Below, piece after piece: positions 6,304 to 13,963 of a DNA stretch of 34,100 nt. The stretch is from JBHIDQ01 sp046760155 (GTDB lineage: Bacteria; Chloroflexota; Dehalococcoidia; Dehalococcoidales; RBG-16-60-22). The stretch is from contig JBHIDQ010000003.1 of NCBI GenBank assembly GCA_046760155.1, positions 1 through 34,100 of the forward strand. Reading direction: 5' to 3'. The first letter of the stretch is position 1; the number at the start of each line of letters is the position of its first letter. The notes beneath the pieces were generated by a model. That model saw nothing but the letters and a program-made list of their open reading frames with translations, did no database searches and was not told where the DNA came from. Both the position numbers and the translations under genes were made by a program.

Positions 6304-8739
6304 CTAAAGCAGGTTTACTGGGTCAATGTCTATCGTCCAGCCTTGAGGAAGAGAGATTGGGGAGAGAAAAGCAGGGAGCTCAGTGCCACGGAGGATGAGC
6401 TGCCAGCGAAACCTACCCCGCAGCCGGTGAATAAATGCTGGCGCTGGACCGATTAGACTAAGGTCAGCTATTCCCTTGGCATCTCTGTTGGCAATAAGCT
6501 GGTTTCTTACTCTTTCTGCCTCTCGCTGGCAGAGCGCATCGTTGGTATGGTTATAGGTAAGTAACGCTAGTTGAGTGAAAGGAGGATTTTGTAGCTGGTG
6601 TCGATAGTTAATTTCTTTAGCATAGAAAGAGGCATAATCATGTTTTGCCGCTGCTTGGATGGCGTAATGTTCTGGAGAAAATGTCTGGATGATAACCTGT
6701 CCACCTAAAGGACCACGCCCCGCTCTTCCCGCCACTTGGCTTAAGAGTTGGAAAGTTCTCTCTCCGGCACGGAAGTCGGGCAGGTGTAAACTGGTATCAG
6801 CGCTAACCACCCCCACTAGGGTAACCTGAGGTAAATCCAATCCCTTGGCCACCATTTGTGTGCCAATGAGAATATCAGCCTGGTGGGCACGGAATTTACT
6901 CAGTATTGACTCATGTGATTCCTTACGTTTCGTCATATCACTATCCCAGCGCAGCATCCGAGCTTGGGGGAAAGAATAGTTAGCTTCTTGTTCTAGTTTC
7001 TGGGTGCCAACACCTAAAGATTTTATCTGGTGGCTGGAACACCGAGGGCAGCTCTGAGGTAGCAGGGTTTTATAGTTACACTGATGGCAGACTAAAACAT
7101 CCTCGGCAAAATGGTGGCTGAGGGTAACCTCGCAGCGTCGGCAGCGGAGCACGAAACCGCAACTACGGCATTGGATAAAGGTAGTCCCGCCTCTTCGATT
7201 AAGGAATAAAATCACCTGCTCACCACTCGCTACCGCTTTGGCAGTAGCTTGCGCTAAGGAGCGGCTGAAAATACTCCGGTTCCCCGCCTTGAGTTCTTCC
7301 CTTAGATCAACCACCTCAACCTGAGGCAGGGGTGATTTTTCCGTGGGGACAACTCGTTCTGGAAGTTGAAGCAAGTGATAGTTTCCATTTTGGGTATGGT
7401 AGAAGGTTTCGACATCAGGGGTAGCACTGCCTAGGATAACTACCGCCCCGGTTAACTCGGCCAACTTTACGGCCACATTACGAGCGTGGTAGTGGGGTGA
7501 TTTGTCCTGCTGTTTATAGGTCCATTCGTGTTCCTCATCAATAACGATGAGCCCTATTTTCGGTTGGGGAGCAAAAATGGCACTCCGGGGGCCAATGACA
7601 ACATCAAATTCCTCATCTTTTATTCGTTGCCATTCATCGAATTGCTCTCCTGTCGAGAGCTGGCTGTGCAGGACAGCTACCCTATAGGGAAATCGTGCTG
7701 CAAATCGCTCTATCGTTTGTGGGGTGAGGGCAATTTCGGGTACTAAGGCGATACCTCGCTTGCCCGACTTTACTGTCTCGGCTAGTGCTTGTAGGTATAT
7801 CTCTGTCTTGCCGCTGCCAGTGATCCCGTGAAGTAAAAAAACCTTTGGTTGTGTCCTTGTTTCATGTATTGCGTCTCGGATAAACTTGAAGGCTGCTTCC
7901 TGGGCTGTCGTCAGTTTTAGTGGCGAAGATGGAGTAATATGTTGATAGGAAATCGGCTCACGCTTTATTTCAATCTGTTGAAATGCGACTAAGCCTTTGC
8001 GGGCTAGAGTATCAGCCACTGCTTTTTCACAGTCTGTCTTCTGTCTGGCTTCGGCCCAGGGTACTGGTTTGGACTGTTGTGCTAAGAAGTCAAGCAGATT
8101 CGCCTGCTTAGCTGCTCTTTTCTCCTGTAGCTCGATTGCCATCTCTTGGGCTTGGCTGGTGGTAACATTAAGACGCAGGTAAGGTACTCTTTTGGGACTG
8201 ATCTTAACTGGCTCCAATTCATAATTTCTAATGGCAAGTCCACGCACTACCAATTGGGAAACGATAGTCTGGGCTTTCTTTTTACCTAATCTCTTCTCTA
8301 GCTCCTTCAGGCTGGTTTTACCCTGTTTTTGGACTAACTCAAAGACCTGCCTCTGTGCTGGGGAAAGAGAAGACAGAGCTTGGGTATCGTGGTTTGGGGT
8401 CGTCGAGATAAAAGTAAGCGCTTTCCGCTCAAATCCTGGCGGTAGCATCAAGGCCACGGCATCAAAAAGGGGGGAGAGATAGTAATCGCTTATCCAGCGA
8501 GCTAGCATAACCTGGACTGGGGATAATAGTGGACGGGACTCGATGACATCAATTATTTCTCTGGTTTCCTCTACCGTGGGGTAGGGACTTAGTTCTAAGA
8601 CGATACCCTGGAGTATTTTTTCACCAAAGGGAACCCATACCGCTTGCCCGACATCCACACTTAAACCAGAGGGTATGGCATAACTAAAGGTTCGGCGCTG
8701 GGCTACCGGCGAATTAACACTGACCTCAGCATATCTCAT
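6304..8739 (-). CDS. priA: Primosomal protein N' (replication restart helicase PriA)
   Basis: 811 residues, a little longer than many PriA proteins. It recognises stalled forks and reloads the replicative helicase. An N-terminal 3'-end-binding domain (VNSPVAQRRTFSYAIP, then VWVPFGEKILQGIVL) is followed by a winged-helix region. The helicase core has Walker A GITGSGKT (about 305-312) and a DEEH box near 400 (LIVIDEEHEWTYKQQDKSPHYHARN). Paired zinc-binding cysteines lie at about 521-570 (CRSCGFVLRCRRCE and CHQCNYKT, then CPRC). Helicase motifs V-VI are GTQMVAKGLDLPQVTLVGVV and SQVAGRAGRG. The ATG is preceded by GGAG. The reading frame is intact and all key residues are present. Confidence 0.97.
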   Translation of the reverse strand: MRYAEVSVNSPVAQRRTFSYAIPSGLSVDVGQAVWVPFGEKILQGIVLELSPYPTVEETREIIDVIESRPLLSPVQVMLARWISDYYLSPLFDAVALMLPPGFERKALTFISTTPNHDTQALSSLSPAQRQVFELVQKQGKTSLKELEKRLGKKKAQTIVSQLVVRGLAIRNYELEPVKISPKRVPYLRLNVTTSQAQEMAIELQEKRAAKQANLLDFLAQQSKPVPWAEARQKTDCEKAVADTLARKGLVAFQQIEIKREPISYQHITPSSPLKLTTAQEAAFKFIRDAIHETRTQPKVFLLHGITGSGKTEIYLQALAETVKSGKRGIALVPEIALTPQTIERFAARFPYRVAVLHSQLSTGEQFDEWQRIKDEEFDVVIGPRSAIFAPQPKIGLIVIDEEHEWTYKQQDKSPHYHARNVAVKLAELTGAVVILGSATPDVETFYHTQNGNYHLLQLPERVVPTEKSPLPQVEVVDLREELKAGNRSIFSRSLAQATAKAVASGEQVILFLNRRGGTTFIQCRSCGFVLRCRRCEVTLSHHFAEDVLVCHQCNYKTLLPQSCPRCSSHQIKSLGVGTQKLEQEANYSFPQARMLRWDSDMTKRKESHESILSKFRAHQADILIGTQMVAKGLDLPQVTLVGVVSADTSLHLPDFRAGERTFQLLSQVAGRAGRGPLGGQVIIQTFSPEHYAIQAAAKHDYASFYAKEINYRHQLQNPPFTQLALLTYNHTNDALCQREAERVRNQLIANRDAKGIADLSLIGPAPAFIHRLRGRFRWQLILRGTELPAFLSPISLPQGWTIDIDPVNLL

Positions 8740-8826
8740 CTACGTGCTCCAGCCACTTCTCGGTTCCAACTTTGCCCAGCGTTATGGTAAGTGGTGTTTT
8801 AGTAACGTGGTGGCACCAGTAGGTAA

Positions 8827-9375
8827 TTATTCTGGCTTATTTTCTGGTTCTTCTTGAATTGGTTCATCTTCAACTTGTGTTGCTTCCGGCTCTTCTTGAA
8901 TTAACTCTTCTTGAGCTTGTTCGGCTTCTGGCCCTTGAACTAGCTCCTCTTGAGTTGATACTGGTTCCAGCTCAGCTTGGACAGGTTCCGGCTCGACCTC
9001 TACTGGTCGAGCTTTTGCCAATTCCTTTTCTCTGTCTACCCGTCTTTCTTTAATGCGGGCTGCCTTACCACTGCGTCCACGCAGGTAATAGAGCTTGGCC
9101 CGGCGTACTTTCCCGTGCCGTATTACTTCCACTTTTTCGATACGTGGTGAATATAAGGGGAAGGTGCGCTCAACACCAACACCATAAGCAATGCGTCTTA
9201 CCGTAAAACTGGCACCAGTTCCGCCACGTTGTAGCTTAATGACCACTCCCTGAAATGGCTGGAGGCGTTCCTTGCCACCTTCAACAACCTTAGTCCTGAC
9301 CCTTACCGTGTCACCGGGGGCGATATCAGGAATCTTGGGATTTGTTTTGACTTTGATTAATGATGCCACATTCAT
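8827..9375 (-). CDS. rplS: Large-subunit ribosomal protein bL19 with an acidic C-terminal tail
   Basis: 182 residues, whereas bL19 is usually about 115-120. Residues 1-118 are a normal L19: GDTVRVRTKVVEG, RLQPFQGVVIKLQRGG, SFTVRRIAYGVGVERTFP and VRRAKLYYLRGRSGKAARI. From about 124 the chain becomes a Glu/Pro/Gln/Val-rich, strongly acidic, low-complexity tail with imperfect repeats (EEL(I/V)Q, IQEEPE twice). Such a tail on a ribosomal protein is likely disordered; its role is unknown. The ATG overlaps the trmD stop as ATGA, so the two are translationally coupled. trmD-rplS is a classic pairing. Confidence 0.96.
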   Translation of the reverse strand: MNVASLIKVKTNPKIPDIAPGDTVRVRTKVVEGGKERLQPFQGVVIKLQRGGTGASFTVRRIAYGVGVERTFPLYSPRIEKVEVIRHGKVRRAKLYYLRGRSGKAARIKERRVDREKELAKARPVEVEPEPVQAELEPVSTQEELVQGPEAEQAQEELIQEEPEATQVEDEPIQEEPENKPE

Positions 9376-10160
9376 TCTCTAGACTCCTTGTCCAAACTAA
9401 GCTGAGATTCTTTCGGAGATAATTTTAAACGTTTTACCAATCGCTTTTCTTCCAAGCAGAGATCGGTTTTGTCTAACAGTTCCGGGCGGCGTTCTAGGGT
9501 GCGCCGGATAATCTGCTCACGGCGCCACTTGGCAACTTGAGCGTGGTTTCCAGAGAGTAAAACCTCAGGTACCGACCAACCCCGGAATACTGCCGGGCGG
9601 GTGTAATGGGGGTATTCCAATAGGCCATTGGCATGAGACTCATTTAGTGGCGATTCTTCTGCCCCAAGGACTCCAGGTAATAACCTGATTACGGCATCGA
9701 TGACCACCATGGCAGGAAGCTCACCGCCGGTAAGGACATAATCACCAATGCTAATCTCATCAGTAACCAGGTGCTCACAGACTCGCTCATCAACTCCTTC
9801 ATAGTGACCACAAATCAGGATTAGGTGACTATGGCTTGATAACTCTCGCGCAATTTGCTGGGAAAAGAGACGCCCCTGTGGCGTGAGTAGAACTACTGGT
9901 AATGTATCAATCTTTTCTTTGGCGCTAATGTCTGATTTAATTGCCTCCACAGCCTCAAAGATAGGCTCGGGCTTAAGTACCATGCCAGGACCACCACCAT
10001 AAGGGTAGTCATCAACGGTGTGATGTTTATCATGAGTGTGGTCCCGGATATTATACAGGTTAATACTGACCAGCTTATGGTCAATCGCCCGTTTGAAAAT
10101 GCCGAAGCTAAACGGGACTTCAAACATCTGGGGAAATAACGTCAAAACATCAATTCGCAT
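9372..10160 (-). CDS. trmD: tRNA (guanine37-N1)-methyltransferase
   Basis: 262 residues. SPOUT-class enzyme that makes m1G37 in tRNA and prevents frameshifting. The trefoil-knot SAM site is clear: VVLLTPQGRLFSQQ, LILICGHYEGVDERV and EISIGDYVLTGGELPAMVVIDA. The N-terminus MRIDVLTLFPQMFEVPFSFGI is typical. Its start lies 11 bases inside the end of moaB, and its stop overlaps the rplS start by four bases, so the three genes are tightly coupled. Length is close to the family norm. Confidence 0.97.
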   Translation of the reverse strand: MRIDVLTLFPQMFEVPFSFGIFKRAIDHKLVSINLYNIRDHTHDKHHTVDDYPYGGGPGMVLKPEPIFEAVEAIKSDISAKEKIDTLPVVLLTPQGRLFSQQIARELSSHSHLILICGHYEGVDERVCEHLVTDEISIGDYVLTGGELPAMVVIDAVIRLLPGVLGAEESPLNESHANGLLEYPHYTRPAVFRGWSVPEVLLSGNHAQVAKWRREQIIRRTLERRPELLDKTDLCLEEKRLVKRLKLSPKESQLSLDKESRE

Positions 10161-10665
10161 TGCTTAATCCCCGCCTCTGGCAAGAATGCTCGGTTACCAC
10201 TCCTTTAATAATTTCAACGGCATGGGGAATGGCCGGTAGTATAACCTCAAGGCACTCACTAACTGCCTTAGGGCTACCGGGCAGGTTGATGATTAAGCAC
10301 TTTCCCCTGACCCCGGCCGTAGCTCGGCTCAGCATAGCCATTGGTGTTTGGTTCAGAGATTTGGCCCTCATTGCTTCGGCAAAGCCGGGGACCACCTTAT
10401 CCACGATGGCGATAGTTGCTTCCGGGGTAACATCACGCTGACTCAATCCGGTGCCGCCGTTGGTGATAATAACGTCCGTAGTACTTTCGTCAGCCCACTC
10501 AGCAAGTTTCTGGCTAATAATATCCATTTCATCAGGAACAATCTCGTACTTAATGACCTGACTCTCCAAAAGCGAAAGTTTACCTCTGATTATCTTACCG
10601 CTCTCATCAAAGCGCTGACCTTGCGCTCCCTTATCACTGATGGTGAGTATGCCGATATTGAGCAT
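10150..10665 (-). CDS. MoaB/MogA-family molybdenum cofactor protein
   Basis: 171 residues. Molybdopterin adenylyltransferase-like fold (MoCF domain), involved in late molybdenum cofactor assembly. Motifs: ILTISDKGAQGQRFDESG at the N-terminus, DVIITNGGTGLSQRDVTPEAT in the centre and CLIINLPGSPKAVSECLEVILPAIPHAVE at the end. MoaB and MogA cannot be told apart with confidence by eye, so no symbol is given. It is first in the run with trmD and rplS, which is not its usual company, and has a good promoter about 30 bases upstream. Confidence 0.9.
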   Translation of the reverse strand: MLNIGILTISDKGAQGQRFDESGKIIRGKLSLLESQVIKYEIVPDEMDIISQKLAEWADESTTDVIITNGGTGLSQRDVTPEATIAIVDKVVPGFAEAMRAKSLNQTPMAMLSRATAGVRGKCLIINLPGSPKAVSECLEVILPAIPHAVEIIKGVVTEHSCQRRGLSNAN

Positions 10666-10692
10666 TCTGTTGCCTTTCTTGAAACAAATTTT

Positions 10693-10721
10693 ATTTTACC
10701 ACATCTGAGCTGTATCGCCAA
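10693..10721 (-). promoter_or_regulatory. Promoter of the moaB-trmD-rplS operon
   Basis: On the minus strand TTGGCG (10716-10721), a 17-base spacer and TAAAAT (10693-10698), about 28 bases upstream of the moaB ATG. It is divergent from the mraZ promoter, and the two -35 boxes are about 45 bases apart. Confidence 0.65.
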
Positions 10722-10766
10722 ATCGGGTGATTTTTGAAAAAATTTAGCAAAATTTCGATAAAAGAC

Positions 10767-10795
10767 TTGACAAATGGGGATAATCGTGTTATAAA
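10767..10795 (+). promoter_or_regulatory. Promoter of the mraZ division cluster
   Basis: TTGACA (10767-10772), a 17-base spacer and TATAAA (10790-10795). Transcription would start just inside the TGG-repeat region at about 10803, leaving a short leader before the mraZ ATG at 10851. Confidence 0.85.
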
Positions 10796-10796
10796 A

Positions 10797-10831
10797 TGGC
10801 GAAAAGTGGTAAATTGTGGGGAAAAAGGGGG
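10797..10831 (+). promoter_or_regulatory. MraZ-box: 10-bp-periodic TGG repeats
   Basis: TGGCG (10797-10801), TGGTA (10807-10811), TGGGG (10817-10821) and GGGGG (10827-10831) are spaced exactly 10 bases apart with A-rich 5-base linkers. MraZ of E. coli is known to bind direct TGGGN repeats with 5-base spacers upstream of its own gene. Here the repeats lie just downstream of the -10, where bound MraZ would block transcription. Only one copy is a perfect TGGGN; the regular period is the main evidence. Confidence 0.75.
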
Positions 10832-10850
10832 AATTAACTGAGGTAGGAAA

Positions 10851-11279
10851 ATGTTTTTCGGCGAATTTAACTATAAGATTGACGAAAAAGGTAGACTACC
10901 GCTGCCACCCCGGTTCCGAAAGGAACTGAAAGATGGCGTGGTATTATCGCCGGGGGTGGAGAGGTGCATTAACGTCTACCCATTAGCTGAGTGGAAGAAG
11001 CTGGCGGGCACCCTTACTGGCGGTCCACTGACGCCCAAGGAGAAACTGAGAAGGCTAAATCGGGCGATTTTTGCTACTGCCTTTAGTGTCAATATGGATG
11101 GTCAGGGTAGGGTGGCACTACCGGTACCATTGCGAGAGTATGCTGAGATTGTTGAGGACGCAGTTATCGCTGGAGCTAATACCTATCTTGAAATCTGGAA
11201 CCAGGTTCTCTGGGAAGAGGAGAAGGCGATTAGTCAGGAACAGGCCTGGCAAATTATCGAAAGCTTAGAGAGGCACTGA
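10851..11279 (+). CDS. mraZ: Transcriptional regulator MraZ
   Basis: 142 residues. DNA-binding protein with two AbrB-like SpoVT/MraZ half-domains that forms a ring and represses the division cluster. Both DxxGR motifs are present: DEKGRLPLPPRFR near residue 12 and DGQGRVALPVPLRE near 83. The N-terminus MFFGEFNYKIDEKGRL is typical. The ATG follows GAGGTAGGA. The gene overlaps rsmH by one base (TGATG), so the two are coupled. It lies under a strong promoter with its own likely binding repeats. Confidence 0.96.
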   Translation: MFFGEFNYKIDEKGRLPLPPRFRKELKDGVVLSPGVERCINVYPLAEWKKLAGTLTGGPLTPKEKLRRLNRAIFATAFSVNMDGQGRVALPVPLREYAEIVEDAVIAGANTYLEIWNQVLWEEEKAISQEQAWQIIESLERH

Positions 11280-12334
11280 TGAGTCGAAGCATGCCAACCT
11301 CGAACCATATCCCGGTTCTGCTCGAAGAGACGATGCAGGCACTGGCGGTTCAACCTGGGGGGCGCTATATTGATTGCACCCTAGGGGGAGGTGGACATGC
11401 CCTCGCCATTTTAGAGCGTAGTTCTCCTGGCGGTCAATTATTAGGTATTGATGCCGACCCAGAAGCAATAAAAGCCGCTAGGACAAGACTCGAAGCCTAC
11501 CAAAATTCAACCCTTTTCGTGAATGAAAACTTTGTTAATTTACAGGCGATCTGTATTAAGTATGATTTCTTTCCAGTACACGGCATCTTGTTTGACCTGG
11601 GTCTCTCCTCTCTGCAGCTCAATGGGAATGGACGTGGTTTTAGTTTTCAGCATGAGGCCCCTTTAGATATGCGACTTAATCCCAGCCAGGATATTGCCGC
11701 CGCCGATATCGTGAATAACTCATCTGAGGCTGAACTAGCTTACCTGATCAGAACCTATGGTGAAGAAAGTTATAGCCGCCGCATCGCGCGGCACATTGTG
11801 CGTGAACGTCCCATAAAATCCACGCTTCATTTGGCTCGGACAATAGAACAGGCGGTCAGCCGGAGAAGGGGTAAAATCCATCCCGCGACCAAAACCTTTC
11901 AGGCATTAAGGATTGCGGTGAATCGGGAACTGGAGAATCTTGAAGCGGCGCTGAAACAGGCGATTGATCTCCTTGGTTTTGAAGGTAGGCTGGTAGTGAT
12001 TAGTTACCATTCTCTTGAAGACCGCATCGTGAAACGGTTCCTGCAGCAAGAAGCTAAGGACTGCATTTGTCCCCCAGGTACCCCGGTTTGTATTTGTGGA
12101 CATAAGGCTCGCTTAAGGTTAATCAATAAGCGGGTGATTACTCCTTCCGAGTGGGAGATTGAACTTAATCCACGTAGCCGTAGTGCTCGATTGAGGGCAG
12201 CAGAGCGCGTTATGACTGAGGATGATTGTGATGCTACTGCTGAGGTGTCCGGTTTTTTCGCTGAGATTGAGGCCAGGGCTTGGAGAAGGCCGGCTTTGTT
12301 GAAAAAGCTCGAGATGGTGTTTCTAGCCTCCTAG
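11279..12334 (+). CDS. rsmH: 16S rRNA (cytosine1402-N4)-methyltransferase with C-terminal extension
   Basis: 351 residues; the family is usually about 310. Class I methyltransferase: HIPVLLEETMQAL, then the SAM motif YIDCTLGGGGHALAIL, LFDLGLSSLQLNGNGRGFSF, PLDMRL and VVISYHSLEDRIVKRF are all intact. The normal family end (RSRSARLRAAERV) is reached near residue 311. After that the protein continues for about 40 residues ending in WRRPALLKKLEMVFLAS. That extension is similar to the small protein encoded next door at 12392-12607 (18 of 47 identical without gaps, counted from LRAAE). The start overlaps the mraZ stop. Confidence 0.96.
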   Translation: MSRSMPTSNHIPVLLEETMQALAVQPGGRYIDCTLGGGGHALAILERSSPGGQLLGIDADPEAIKAARTRLEAYQNSTLFVNENFVNLQAICIKYDFFPVHGILFDLGLSSLQLNGNGRGFSFQHEAPLDMRLNPSQDIAAADIVNNSSEAELAYLIRTYGEESYSRRIARHIVRERPIKSTLHLARTIEQAVSRRRGKIHPATKTFQALRIAVNRELENLEAALKQAIDLLGFEGRLVVISYHSLEDRIVKRFLQQEAKDCICPPGTPVCICGHKARLRLINKRVITPSEWEIELNPRSRSARLRAAERVMTEDDCDATAEVSGFFAEIEARAWRRPALLKKLEMVFLAS

Positions 12335-12391
12335 ATTGGATGGGAATTAAACCAAGAACTTAAAAAGGCAGAATTTTAGGAAGGGGACTGA

Positions 12392-12607
12392 ATGAAAGAA
12401 AGAGATATGATGGCGGGTGAGATTAGAACTACCAAGCCGTACATGACTCTTGCTGACTTAAAATTGAAAGTGGCGGAGCATATTATTGCTCAAGCCGATT
12501 GTTATCAGCCTGATGAGGTGCAGAGTATTTTAGCCGAAACTAAGATTGGTGTCTGGAGAAGGGCAGATTTGTGGGAGAAACTCAGAATCGTCTTTTCCAT
12601 GTCCTAG
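12392..12607 (+). CDS. Small protein resembling the RsmH C-terminal extension
   Basis: 71 residues, function unknown. The ATG is preceded by AGGAAGGGG. The last 47 residues align without gaps to the last 47 of RsmH, with 18 identities including WRR, KL, VF and a final Ser. The matching DNA shares TGGAGAAGG and the TCCTAG end. The N-terminal part (MTLADLKLKVAEHIIAQAD) looks helical. There is no membrane segment, so it is not FtsL, which usually sits here. Its place between rsmH and ftsA suggests origin by partial duplication of the rsmH 3' end, or conversely a fused copy of this module on RsmH. Confidence 0.75.
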   Translation: MKERDMMAGEIRTTKPYMTLADLKLKVAEHIIAQADCYQPDEVQSILAETKIGVWRRADLWEKLRIVFSMS

Positions 12608-12706
12608 ACTAGTTCGGTAATTTTAGGATTTAAAAGAGGAGGTTCTGAAAATGTAAAAAGTAAACCGAACTTAAGAGGGTAGGATTTTCTTGAAGAGGAG
12701 GATTAA
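12608..12706 (+). promoter_or_regulatory. ftsA leader with start-stop element inside an inverted repeat
   Basis: AGTTCGGT (12611-12618) pairs with ACCGAACT (12664-12671), enclosing a 45-base loop. In the loop a perfect AGGAGG (12637-12642) is followed 8 bases later by ATG directly joined to TAA (12651-12656). The true ftsA site AGGAGG (12696-12701) and ATG (12707) follow. The minimal ORF is seen directly; a regulatory role is inference. Confidence 0.5.
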
Positions 12707-13921
12707 ATGAAAAATCGGACAATAGCTTCGATTGATGTTGGTACCACCAAGGTTTGTACCACTATCGCTGATATGAATGATGGGGGTGCTTTGCGAGTTG
12801 TTGGTGTTGGCATTGCCCCGTCGGTTGGGTTACACAAAGGCTTGGTGGTCAATATTAATGAAGCCAGAGAGTCAATTCGTGAGTCAGTAAGAAAGGCGGA
12901 ACAGTCGAGCAACTACCGGATAGAGTCAGCTTATGTCGGTGTTACCGGGAGGCATGTCGCTTCGTTAAATAACCGAGGAGTAGTAGCGATTACGCGGAAT
13001 GACCGTGTGGTGCGCTCTGATGATTTAAAGCGTGTCCTTACTGCTGCCCAGAGTGTCAAAATTCCCAGCGACCGAAAGCTACTCCATGTTATTCCTCGGG
13101 CTTATGCTGTTGATGGTCAAGCCAAAGTCAAAAACCCGGTGGGAATGCACGGCTTCCGGCTTGATGTAGAGACACATGTCATCACCGCGGCGGTAACTTC
13201 AATCCAGAATCTGGTCAAGTGTATTCGTAGCATTGGCATTGATATTGAAGACCTCGTCCTCGAACCTTTAGCCAGCAGTGAAGCAATATTAACCACAGAT
13301 GAGAAGGAAGTTGGTGTTATCTTGGCTGATATCGGTGGTGGGACGACCGATATTGCTGTTTTCAAAGACGGCAGTATCTGGCATACCTCCATTCTACCGG
13401 TAGCTGGTTATCAACTTACCAGAGATGTTTCCATTGGACTGGGATTGCCATTTGATGTCGCTGAGGAAATGAAGAAGCGATATGGTAGCGTAATGCCAGT
13501 TTATGAGACCAGGACAGAAAACAATACCGCGATATCTCAAGATGGACACGGTGTCTCCTATCAGGACCTGTGTGACATTATCCGGGCTCGAATCGAAGAA
13601 ATCATGAAACTTATCCTGCTCGAACTGCCCAGCTCAGAATATGAAACACTGGTTCCGGCTGGTTTAGTGCTTACCGGCGGCAGCTCTAATCTAGCGGGCA
13701 TCGCGACGCTGGGGCGTGAGATACTGCAACTCCCGGTTAGGGTAGGTACCCCCACCAATATGGAAGGTATTGCTGATACCCTTTGCGACCCGGCCTATGC
13801 GACCAGTGTCGGCTTGCTGCTATGGGGAGCCAAACATGAAGGTAGCCAGAACTGGCAACCCTGGAAACTTGGCACCGCAGTAAGGCGTTTAGCTTTCCGG
13901 ATTAGGAATCTGTTCCGCTAA
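12707..13921 (+). CDS. ftsA: Cell division protein FtsA
   Basis: 404 residues. Actin-like ATPase that tethers FtsZ filaments to the membrane. Phosphate-binding loops are present: IASIDVGTTKVCTTIAD at the N-terminus and ILADIGGGTTDIAVF in the middle, plus the adenosine motif VLTGGSSNLAGI. The SHS2 (1C) domain insert is present between them. The chain ends in an Arg-rich amphipathic stretch (AVRRLAFRIRNLFR), the expected membrane-targeting helix. The ATG follows AGGAGG. It is 42 bases upstream of ftsZ, the usual order. Confidence 0.97.
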   Translation: MKNRTIASIDVGTTKVCTTIADMNDGGALRVVGVGIAPSVGLHKGLVVNINEARESIRESVRKAEQSSNYRIESAYVGVTGRHVASLNNRGVVAITRNDRVVRSDDLKRVLTAAQSVKIPSDRKLLHVIPRAYAVDGQAKVKNPVGMHGFRLDVETHVITAAVTSIQNLVKCIRSIGIDIEDLVLEPLASSEAILTTDEKEVGVILADIGGGTTDIAVFKDGSIWHTSILPVAGYQLTRDVSIGLGLPFDVAEEMKKRYGSVMPVYETRTENNTAISQDGHGVSYQDLCDIIRARIEEIMKLILLELPSSEYETLVPAGLVLTGGSSNLAGIATLGREILQLPVRVGTPTNMEGIADTLCDPAYATSVGLLLWGAKHEGSQNWQPWKLGTAVRRLAFRIRNLFR

Positions 13922-13963
13922 GAGTGCAAGAACATTCCCTAGTAGTATATAAAGGAGGAGGAG

